From Phytopseudomonas argentinensis (GTDB lineage: Bacteria; Pseudomonadota; Gammaproteobacteria; Pseudomonadales; Pseudomonadaceae), in NCBI RefSeq assembly GCF_900113905.1, contig NZ_FORC01000001.1:434001-498000 (forward strand): a stretch of DNA of 64,000 bases. The letters are read 5' to 3'. Below are positions 57,883 to 64,000 of the stretch, in pieces. Under the pieces are notes generated by a model. It worked only from the letters and a program-made list of their open reading frames with translations. It did not search any database and was not told where the DNA came from. Position numbers and translations under genes: made by a program. Numbering within the stretch: the stretch's first letter is position 1; each line of letters starts with the position of its first letter.

Positions 57883-58287
57883 ATGCCGCCACGCACCCTG
57901 CATATCGCAGCCGCCTGCCTGATCGATGACGCCGGCCGGCTGCTGCTGGTGCGCAAACGGGGCACGCGTATGTTCATGCTGCCAGGCGGCAAGCGCGAAA
58001 GCACTGAAAGCGCCCTGCAGGCCCTGGTTCGCGAACTCGACGAAGAGCTGAACCTGCAGTTGCCTGACCCGGCATTCACGCTGCTGGGCCACTTCAACGA
58101 AGTGGCCGCCAACGAAGCCGATACCCGCATCGCCGCCGATATCTTTCGCGCCGCCCTTTGCCATCCGGTTGCACCGGCGGCCGAGCTCGAGGAGCTGCGC
58201 TGGCTGGCGCCTCAAGACCCGCGGGGTGACGACCTGGCGCCGCTGCTGCGCCTGCACGTACTGCCGCTGCTCTGGCCCCACGACTGA
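57883..58287 (+). CDS. Nudix hydrolase
   Basis: A 134-residue protein with the Nudix box GGKRESTESALQALVRELDEEL (in two parts: GGKRESTE and RELDEELNL), which binds metal and hydrolyses nucleoside diphosphate linkages. The likely start is ATG 57883, 2 bases after the previous gene, suggesting read-through. Substrate is unknown; the MutT-like loop LVRKRGTRMFMLPGG is typical of house-cleaning or ADP-ribose enzymes. Confidence 0.9.
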   Translation: MPPRTLHIAAACLIDDAGRLLLVRKRGTRMFMLPGGKRESTESALQALVRELDEELNLQLPDPAFTLLGHFNEVAANEADTRIAADIFRAALCHPVAPAAELEELRWLAPQDPRGDDLAPLLRLHVLPLLWPHD

Positions 58288-58403
58288 GCACACCTCAGCC
58301 TCTGGGGCACCGATAGCCACTATCGAAGTGAATGATTTCTGCACCAAGCGGCCAGCCAATAGCCTATGCGCTATCCCAACGGCCTCGCTCACAGGTGCCC
58401 ACC

Positions 58404-58658
58404 ATGCAACGCTCACTGGTTCTTGTACTCACCCTCGTTACCCTCTTGCTTGCCGGCTGCGCGAGCCCGCAGTCGGCTGCCGAACGCCCCTACAGCGACG
58501 CCGAGATCAAGCAGTTCGCGCTGGAAATGCTCAGCCGCAGCGGCCTGCAATACGAGGACTATGAAAAGATCCGCAGCGCCCTGCAGGCGCCCAGCTACCG
58601 GGTGTCGAACTCGATCCGCGATATCGGCCCGCAGCCGCGGGTGCAGCCCGAAGGCTGA
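58404..58658 (+). CDS. Small lipoprotein of unknown function
   Basis: An 84-residue lipoprotein with the lipobox LAGC (Cys19) after a strongly hydrophobic signal (SLVLVLTLVTLLLAGC). The mature part is about 65 residues with an acidic helix (SDAEIKQFALEMLSRSGL) and a Pro-rich end. AGGTG lies ahead of the ATG at 58404. No family recognised. Confidence 0.82.
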   Translation: MQRSLVLVLTLVTLLLAGCASPQSAAERPYSDAEIKQFALEMLSRSGLQYEDYEKIRSALQAPSYRVSNSIRDIGPQPRVQPEG

Positions 58659-58841
58659 ATGCCTGGCAGCGGACGTCCTCGATCCGATGCACGACCGGCA
58701 ACCTGGCAGCCTCGAGCGCCTGCGGCAAAGCGTCCACGCCGACGCCGTGCTCCTCACGCCGATTCGTTGATCCACGGCAACGCCTGACAGGATGCGCAAC
58801 CTAGCCTAGGGGATCCTACTCAGCGATCACGAGGGTTCACC

Positions 58842-59171
58842 ATGGCCATCACCTCTGCCGGTATCTGCGCCGCAGCCGACCAATTACAAGGCTTCGTCGG
58901 TTTCAACCTCAAGACCGGCCAGCATATCGTTCGCTTCAGCGAGGATTCGTTCGGCCTGGACATCACCGAAGACAGCATCACCCCTACCAGTGAATTCGTC
59001 TGGGAAGCTGCCAGCGCCGAGCTGATGACCCTCAAGCGCGACCGCCTGCGCATGCTGGTCGAGCTGCGTATCGACGAGCGCCTGGCCATCAGCGAGCCCT
59101 TGCGTGTCTACCTGCGCCGTGAAGACCTGCCGGAAATCGCCGCCGTGCGCCAGTTGCAACGCAGCGGCTGA
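58842..59171 (+). CDS. Conserved hypothetical protein
   Basis: A 109-residue soluble protein with an early motif GFVGFNLKTGQHIVRFSEDSFGLDI and a C-terminal beta-rich part (MLVELRIDERLAISEPLRVYLRRED). No signal peptide or membrane segment. AGGG lies before the ATG. The function is not recognised. Confidence 0.8.
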   Translation: MAITSAGICAAADQLQGFVGFNLKTGQHIVRFSEDSFGLDITEDSITPTSEFVWEAASAELMTLKRDRLRMLVELRIDERLAISEPLRVYLRREDLPEIAAVRQLQRSG

Positions 59172-59242
59172 AGCGCCGCACTGGTGGCGCGAGTGACCGG
59201 AACGTAGACTGGCGGCCCCGCCCGCGACCGCCACCCACATCA

Positions 59243-59641
59243 ATGCCCTCGTTTCGCTGCCTGCCCGACCACCTGCGCCCCCTGGCCGACAAGTTCTATC
59301 GCGGCCAGCAGTCGGCCATGCGCACCCGGGCTGCCCATCAGGTGTGGGTAGCCGAGCATCACGGGATCATCGCCGCCCTGTGCCTGCAGCCGATGGCCCA
59401 TGGGCAGTGGCTGACCAGTCTTCTGGTCGACGCCGCCCATCGCCAGCAAGGCGTGGCCAGCGCGTTGATCGAGCGCGCCCTGCAAGCCGTCGACACGCCG
59501 GTCTGGCTGTTCTGCCATCCGGATCTGCAGCCTTTCTACCAGCGCCTGGGTTTCGAATCCTGTGATCGACCACCCGAGCCGCTAGCAGAGCGCCTGCGGC
59601 GTTACCAAATGAAAAAGACATTGAACGTCATGGCACGTTGA
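59243..59641 (+). CDS. GNAT family N-acetyltransferase
   Basis: A 132-residue Gcn5-type acetyltransferase. The acetyl-CoA loop is RQQGVASALI (motif A, R/Q-x-x-G-x-A/G), with the following LVDAAHRQQGVASALIERAL helix and C-terminal FYQRLGFESC (motif B). The acceptor is unknown. It stands alone; the ribosome site is weak. Confidence 0.9.
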   Translation: MPSFRCLPDHLRPLADKFYRGQQSAMRTRAAHQVWVAEHHGIIAALCLQPMAHGQWLTSLLVDAAHRQQGVASALIERALQAVDTPVWLFCHPDLQPFYQRLGFESCDRPPEPLAERLRRYQMKKTLNVMAR

Positions 59642-59778
59642 TATCTCATAAGAGCTGACGTGACGCCGGTCCCCTGGCCAACCTTGCCGGTTACCCGCTC
59701 TGCCGCCATGCAGCAAAGCGCTAGCGACAAGATGGGCACTGCTGCCGGCGAACGCGCGACCAATGAGAACAACAAGCC

Positions 59779-60810
59779 ATGGGCAGACGTTTCAATCGTG
59801 TACTGGCGCGGCTGCGCAAGGATTTCCAACTCTCCATCATCTGCCTGATGGGGTTCTTCGGGGTACTCGGTATCTCGCCTTACGCCGTCTATCGCCTGTC
59901 GCAAGGCAACTACGCGGTGGGAATCGCCGACGCCATCATCGTGCTCTCGACCCTCTTCGCCATGGGCTATGCCTGGCGCACCGGCGACACCCGCAAGCCT
60001 GGGCTCTGCCTGATGGTCGTCGCCTCCCTGTGCGCCACCCTGATCGTCATCAAGCTGGGCATCAACGGCCTATTCTGGATCTACCCGCTGATCCTGCTCA
60101 ACTTCTTCATGGTGCCGCCGCTGCTGGCGCTGTTGGCCACCGTGGCGGTGCTGGTTGCGCTGGTAGCCTATTCGAGGCTGATACCGGGCACGGTATTCGA
60201 AAGCGATTACCAGATGCTGTCGTTCATCGTCACCGCGATGCTGTCCAGCACCCTCAGCTTCATCTTCGCCCAGCGCGCCAGCTACCAGCGCAAGCAGCTG
60301 CAGTCCTGGGCGACTCGCGACGCGCTCACCGGCGCCCGCAACCGCCGGGTGATGGATCAGGAGCTGAAGATTGCCGTGGCCAACAAGCGTCGCCACCATA
60401 TCAGTAGCGCGGTGCTGGTCATCGACATGGACCACTTCAAGCAGGTCAACGACCGCTTCGGCCATGCGGTGGGCGACCAGGTGCTGGTGAGTTTCGTCGA
60501 GCTGACCAATCGTTGTTTCCGCCATGAAGACCGGCTGTTCCGCTTTGGCGGTGAAGAGTTTCTGCTATTGCTGTGCAATACCAGCGAAAAGGGGCTGCGC
60601 GCGGCTGCCCTGCAGTTGCAGGCGCAAATCGCCGAGCATCTGAAGAGCCCTGGCGGGCCGGTAACGGTCTCGATGGGCGGCGCCGTGCTGTACGGCAACG
60701 AACGCTGGCAGGACTGGCTGCAGCGCGCCGACCACCAGCTTTATGAAGCCAAGCGCGCCGGGCGCAACCGCATCCATATCGACACTTATCAGGTTGTAGA
60801 AATGGCCTGA
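59779..60810 (+). CDS. Membrane diguanylate cyclase (GGDEF)
   Basis: A 343-residue enzyme making cyclic di-GMP. About six N-terminal membrane helices (residues 18-165) form a sensing or anchoring module; the catalytic GGDEF domain follows with GGEEF at 257-261, a functional variant. The inhibitory I-site RxxD (RHED, 248-251) lies five residues before it, so product feedback is likely. The DALTGARNRR start of the domain is intact. No partner gene adjoins. It probably favours surface attachment in the usual way of this class. Confidence 0.94.
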   Translation: MGRRFNRVLARLRKDFQLSIICLMGFFGVLGISPYAVYRLSQGNYAVGIADAIIVLSTLFAMGYAWRTGDTRKPGLCLMVVASLCATLIVIKLGINGLFWIYPLILLNFFMVPPLLALLATVAVLVALVAYSRLIPGTVFESDYQMLSFIVTAMLSSTLSFIFAQRASYQRKQLQSWATRDALTGARNRRVMDQELKIAVANKRRHHISSAVLVIDMDHFKQVNDRFGHAVGDQVLVSFVELTNRCFRHEDRLFRFGGEEFLLLLCNTSEKGLRAAALQLQAQIAEHLKSPGGPVTVSMGGAVLYGNERWQDWLQRADHQLYEAKRAGRNRIHIDTYQVVEMA

Positions 60811-61036
60811 CGGCCACCGCACCAGGTTCTTCACGCCGTGCTGCGCCGAGTGCACTGCAGACCTGCATGCGCTCCTCTCGCCGGCCGTCACGCCGGCCAC
60901 AAGCTGCGTCCGCCTATGCGGCCACTTCATAAGCCCCCGAACCCAGCTCTGCCGCGCCATAAGCCCATGTAGCCAGGCAAGAGCGAACGCCCTCGTGCCG
61001 ACCTTCAAACATGGGCCGCAGCCATGGCGCAAAACA

Positions 61037-61064
61037 AAAGGGGCGGCCCGCAGGCCGCCCCTTT
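61037..61064 (-). terminator. Terminator of yjcH-actP
   Basis: A 12-bp stem (61037-61048 with 61053-61064, CGCA loop) is followed on the minus strand by a T-rich stretch (TTTTGTTTTG). It lies shortly after the actP stop. Confidence 0.92.
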
Positions 61065-61081
61065 GTTTACCCGCTGCTCGA

Positions 61082-62737
61082 TCAGTGAGCCGAAGCGCCA
61101 CTGGCCCCCAGACCGGTGTGCGAACGCACGAACTGCGGCAGGAACAGCGCGCGTTCCTCTGCAGCCGATTCCGACTTGTCGGTAATCGAGAAGAACCAGA
61201 TGCCGACGAAGGCGACGATGATGGAGAACAGCGCCGGGTATTCGTACGGGAAGATCGCCTTCGCGTGGCCGAGTACCGAGACCCAGATGGTCGGGCCGAG
61301 CACCATCAGCACCACCGCGGTGATCAGGCCCAGCCAGCCGCCGATCATCGCGCCGCGGGTGGTCAGGTTCTTCCAGTACATGCTGAGGAACAGCACCGGG
61401 AAGTTGCAGCTCGCTGCAATGGAGAACGCCAGGCCCACCATGAAGGCGATGTTCTGCTTCTCGAACAGGATGCCCAGGCCGATGGCCAGGACCCCCAGGC
61501 ACACGGTGGTGATTTTCGAGACGCGCAGTTCATCCTTCTCGTTGACGTTGCCCTTCTTGATCACGCTGGCGTACAGGTCGTGGGACACCGCCGAGGCGCC
61601 TGCCAGGGTCAGGCCGGCAACTACCGCGAGGATGGTGGCGAAGGCCACCGCCGAGATGAAGCCCAGGAAGATACTGCCGCCCACGGCGTTGGCCAGGTGC
61701 ACCGCTGCCATGTTGTTGCCGCCCAGCAGCGCGCCAGCGGCGTCCTTGAATGCCGGGTTGGTGCTGACCAGCAGGATCGCGCCAAAGCCGATGATAAAGG
61801 TCAGGATGTAGAAGTAGCCGATGAAACCGGTAGCATAGAACACCGATTTACGGGCTTCCTTGGCATCGCCGACGGTGAAGAAGCGCATCAGGATATGTGG
61901 CAGACCGGCGGTGCCGAACATCAGTGCCAGGCCAAGGGAGATCGCCGAAATCGGATCCTTCACCAGGCCGCCCGGGCTCATGATCGCCTCACCGTTGGCA
62001 TGCACCTTGATGGCTTCGGTGAACAGGGTGTTGAAGTTGAAGCCAACGTGTTTCATGACCATCAGCGCCATGAACGAGGCACCGGATAGCAGCAATACCG
62101 CCTTGATGATCTGTACCCAAGTGGTGGCCAGCATGCCGCCGAACAGCACGTACAGCACCATCAGGATACCGACCAGCACCACCGCGACATGGTAATCGAG
62201 GCCAAACAACAGCTGGATCAGCTTGCCGGCGCCGACCATCTGCGCGATCAGGTAGAAGGCCACCACCACCAGCGAGCCGCTGGCCGACAGGGTGCGGATT
62301 TCCTTTTGCTTGAGGCGATAGGAGGCGACGTCGGCAAAGGTGTATTTGCCCAAGTTGCGCAGGCGCTCGGCGATCAGGAACAGGATTACCGGCCAGCCGA
62401 CCAGAAAGCCGATGGAGTAGATCAGCCCGTCGTAGCCAGAGGTGAACACCAGCGCGGAAATACCCAGGAAGGAGGCCGCCGACATGTAGTCACCGGCGAT
62501 CGCCAGGCCGTTCTGAAAGCCCGTGATACCGCCCCCCGCGGTATAGAAGTCCGAGGTCGACTTGCTGCGCTTGGACGCCCAGTAGGTGATGCACAGGGTG
62601 CCACCGACAAAGGCCAGGAACATCACGATGGCCGGCGTGTTGACCGCTTGGCGCTGTACGTCACCGGTCAGCGCGTCAGCCCAGAGGGCTGGTGCCACGG
62701 CCATCAGGACCAGGGTGTAGAGAATACGACCGATCAT
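61082..62737 (-). CDS. actP: Acetate/monocarboxylate permease ActP (SSS family)
   Basis: ActP is a sodium:solute symporter that takes up acetate, propionate and other short monocarboxylates. The 551-residue protein has about 13 membrane helices, with the family marks [41 protein letters not shown] and [24 protein letters not shown]. The N-terminus looks like an export signal, as in E. coli YjcG. Its ATG overlaps the yjcH stop (ATGA at 62734-62737), so the two are co-translated. Confidence 0.95.
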   Translation of the reverse strand: MIGRILYTLVLMAVAPALWADALTGDVQRQAVNTPAIVMFLAFVGGTLCITYWASKRSKSTSDFYTAGGGITGFQNGLAIAGDYMSAASFLGISALVFTSGYDGLIYSIGFLVGWPVILFLIAERLRNLGKYTFADVASYRLKQKEIRTLSASGSLVVVAFYLIAQMVGAGKLIQLLFGLDYHVAVVLVGILMVLYVLFGGMLATTWVQIIKAVLLLSGASFMALMVMKHVGFNFNTLFTEAIKVHANGEAIMSPGGLVKDPISAISLGLALMFGTAGLPHILMRFFTVGDAKEARKSVFYATGFIGYFYILTFIIGFGAILLVSTNPAFKDAAGALLGGNNMAAVHLANAVGGSIFLGFISAVAFATILAVVAGLTLAGASAVSHDLYASVIKKGNVNEKDELRVSKITTVCLGVLAIGLGILFEKQNIAFMVGLAFSIAASCNFPVLFLSMYWKNLTTRGAMIGGWLGLITAVVLMVLGPTIWVSVLGHAKAIFPYEYPALFSIIVAFVGIWFFSITDKSESAAEERALFLPQFVRSHTGLGASGASAH

Positions 62738-63045
62738 TTGCCCACCTCGTCCAGAATCGACTGGTTCAGGTTGTCGAATTCGTTGTTGGCGCGGCGCACG
62801 TAGATACCGGTCAGCACGAAGGCCGAGAGGATCACCCCGACACCGACGGGGATGCCCCAGGTAATCGGCGAGTCGGCAGTGATGCGGGTACCCAGCCAGC
62901 CAGGCACGAAAGCGATGAGCAGAATGAAGCCGACATAAATGCCGAGCATGATGGCGGAGAGTATCCAGGCGAATCGCTCGCGCTTGGCTACTAGCTCCCT
63001 GAAGCGCGGACTCTGCTCGATCCGCCGGTAGATGCTGTCGTTCAT
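62734..63045 (-). CDS. yjcH: DUF485 membrane protein YjcH
   Basis: A 103-residue inner-membrane protein with two helices ([21 protein letters not shown] and [20 protein letters not shown]), the DUF485 pattern, always found with ActP-type permeases and possibly a stabilising subunit. The ATG at 63045 gives [13 protein letters not shown]; the longer frame upstream has no support. It is first in the yjcH-actP operon. A perfect palindrome lies 95-110 bases upstream. Confidence 0.93.
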   Translation of the reverse strand: MNDSIYRRIEQSPRFRELVAKRERFAWILSAIMLGIYVGFILLIAFVPGWLGTRITADSPITWGIPVGVGVILSAFVLTGIYVRRANNEFDNLNQSILDEVGK

Positions 63046-63140
63046 TTTATTGTTATCCTCCACAGCAGGATGCTGGTACGGATAACTGTATGCCAGCATT
63101 CGACTTGCGACAGACGACCTTAGTCGAAGCCCTCTGATTT

Positions 63141-63156
63141 TTAGACCAAAGTCTAA
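63141..63156. promoter_or_regulatory. Perfect palindrome upstream of yjcH-actP
   Basis: TTAGAC-CAAA-GTCTAA is a perfect inverted repeat, 96 bases upstream of yjcH and ending 6 bases before the 3' end of the next gene. A second inverted repeat TTCGACT/AGTCGAA spans 63099-63128. Acetate uptake genes in Pseudomonas are controlled by the CrbS/CrbR (MxtR/ErdR) system, so this is a candidate activator site. Confidence 0.6.
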
Positions 63157-63162
63157 TGCGAC

Positions 63163-63504
63163 TTAGCGACGCTGTTGGTACTGCTGGGTGCCCTGCTCCG
63201 GATAACGCTGCACTTCGTAGCCATTGGGGTACTCGGTGCTCTGGCGAATGCCGCCACGGGTCTCGAAGGTCGAGCTGCGCTGGCCACTCTCATAGCGGCG
63301 CGAATCGATGCCTTGCGGTATGCGCTGACCGCCATAAAGGTTGTAGCGTTCCTGACGCTCATAAGTGTCGACGCTACCGCTGGCCCCCGGGCTGACGTAG
63401 GCCTTGGGAATCACACGGATGGTCTGCGGCGCACGTTCGTCGGCAACCACCGCGGTGCCCGCCAGAACGGCCAGCGTCAGGGTAAGACTGATCAATGCTT
63501 TCAT
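63163..63504 (-). CDS. Small secreted protein of unknown function
   Basis: A 113-residue protein with a signal peptide (LISLTLTLAVLAGTAVVA). The mature part is rich in Tyr, Gln, Arg and Gly, with repeat-like YERQERYNLYGGQRIPQGID and a C-terminal QQYQQRR, and looks unfolded or fibrous rather than globular. GGAG lies before the ATG. No family recognised. Confidence 0.8.
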   Translation of the reverse strand: MKALISLTLTLAVLAGTAVVADERAPQTIRVIPKAYVSPGASGSVDTYERQERYNLYGGQRIPQGIDSRRYESGQRSSTFETRGGIRQSTEYPNGYEVQRYPEQGTQQYQQRR

Positions 63505-63572
63505 CGCGAGCTCCGGTCACGGCGCCAATGCGCCTGGGTTGCCTGTCTGACTGAGACAACGCCAGGCGCGGA

Positions 63573-64000
63573 TCATTTGCGGGTTAGCGCCTCGCCGATA
63601 CCATAGAAGTGACCGCCGGCTACATGATGAAGGCTGCGCCAGCTTGGGTCGGCATCCTCGAAGTGCCAGCGCCCGTCGCGAAACACCCGCTCATCGGCCC
63701 AGGCCGCGATGACTTCGCCGATGAATAGATCGTATGCCTGCTGGTTGTGCAGCTCCTCGATCAGGCGGCAGGCCAGCCACGCCGAGCAGCCGGCAACGAA
63801 CGGCAGGTCCAGGTCTCCAAGGGTAAGTAGCTCGACACCACTACTGGCCAGTTTGCCGGGTTCATCATTAAGGCTGCGCGAGCCGACCTGATAGGTCAGC
63901 TCCAGCTGCGCGGCGGTGGGCACCTGAATGACGAATTGCCCGCTGCCTTCGACCAGCACGCGTGTAGCGGTGATTTTATCCAGCACCACGGTGAGTTTGG
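63573..64000 (-). CDS. Flavin reductase-like protein (5' end outside window)
   Basis: The frame is open to the right edge, so this is the C-terminal 142 or so residues of a longer gene. The sequence fits the FMN-binding split-barrel flavin reductase family: VVLDKITATRVLVEGSGQFVIQ, then CRLIEELHNQQAYDLFIGEVIAAWAD, and the final HHVAGGHFYGIGE. These enzymes reduce flavin with NAD(P)H or act in related detoxification. The GTG at 63989 is an internal codon, not the start. Substrate and partners cannot be judged from this part. Confidence 0.8.
   Translation of the reverse strand, partial: KLTVVLDKITATRVLVEGSGQFVIQVPTAAQLELTYQVGSRSLNDEPGKLASSGVELLTLGDLDLPFVAGCSAWLACRLIEELHNQQAYDLFIGEVIAAWADERVFRDGRWHFEDADPSWRSLHHVAGGHFYGIGEALTRK

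Overview
The window is ordinary chromosome of a Pseudomonas (sensu lato). GC content is high, genes are densely packed on both strands, and the gene order matches blocks known from P. aeruginosa: mfd / nagZ-psrA-lexA-sulA-topA-fadBA-uup-slt-moeA-mobA-tRNA-Pro, then dctA-phoQ-phoP-oprH-nap. The REP-like repeats (about 50 bp, with arms reading TGTGGGAGCG) are also typical of this genus. I cannot name the species; a P. mendocina / oleovorans / alcaligenes-type lineage is a guess. No phage, insertion sequence, CRISPR array or obvious island is present.

Region 1 (1-25,000) is genome maintenance and central metabolism. It holds the 3' end of mfd, nagZ (muropeptide recycling), the fatty-acid regulator psrA divergent from lexA-sulA (SOS), topA, the fadBA beta-oxidation operon, a universal stress protein, the ABC-F ATPase uup, the lytic transglycosylase slt, a MOSC protein, cheV, a YegS-type lipid kinase, and molybdenum cofactor genes moeA-moaB divergent from mobA. 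It ends with a YgdI-type lipoprotein and tRNA-Pro(CGG). Operators can be read directly: two overlapping PsrA-type palindromes before psrA and two SOS boxes before lexA.

Region 2 (25,000-34,400) is environmental sensing and anaerobic respiration. A 60-residue secreted mini-protein of unknown role lies between tRNA-Pro and dctA. The dctA gene has a readable sigma-54 promoter. Next come phoQ, phoP and oprH, preceded by four GTTCAG hexamers at 11-bp spacing, which is a PhoP-box array. An ANR/FNR-type site then precedes napE-napD-napA-napB-napC, the periplasmic nitrate reductase, with no napF. The molybdenum cofactor genes of region 1 would supply NapA.

Region 3 (34,400-48,900) is mixed housekeeping. 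It contains a Sfp-type phosphopantetheinyl transferase, apeB, gmhA, an MscS-family channel, lemA with an M48 membrane peptidase, a CAP-domain protein with an internal duplication, and a bestrophin-like protein. A strong promoter then drives a hairpin-rich, gene-free stretch of about 350 nt ahead of a small hypothetical gene. DUF2167 and DUF2798 membrane proteins, a LysR regulator and a parvulin follow.

Region 4 (48,900-64,000) holds a zinc-ribbon metallopeptidase, a GFA-family protein, an inositol-monophosphatase-like enzyme, a TauE exporter and dGTPase. After these come four small or medium lipoproteins, a YeeN/TACO1-type YebC protein, a Nudix hydrolase, a GNAT acetyltransferase, a membrane diguanylate cyclase and the yjcH-actP acetate uptake operon. 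The window ends inside a flavin-reductase-like gene.

Nothing here looks like a whole new system. The best leads are the hairpin-rich leader at 44,540-44,896, the secreted mini-protein at 25,111-25,293, the four-unit PhoP array, the duplicated CAP protein and the perfect palindrome before yjcH-actP. Family names come from recalled motifs and gene order, not from database searches.
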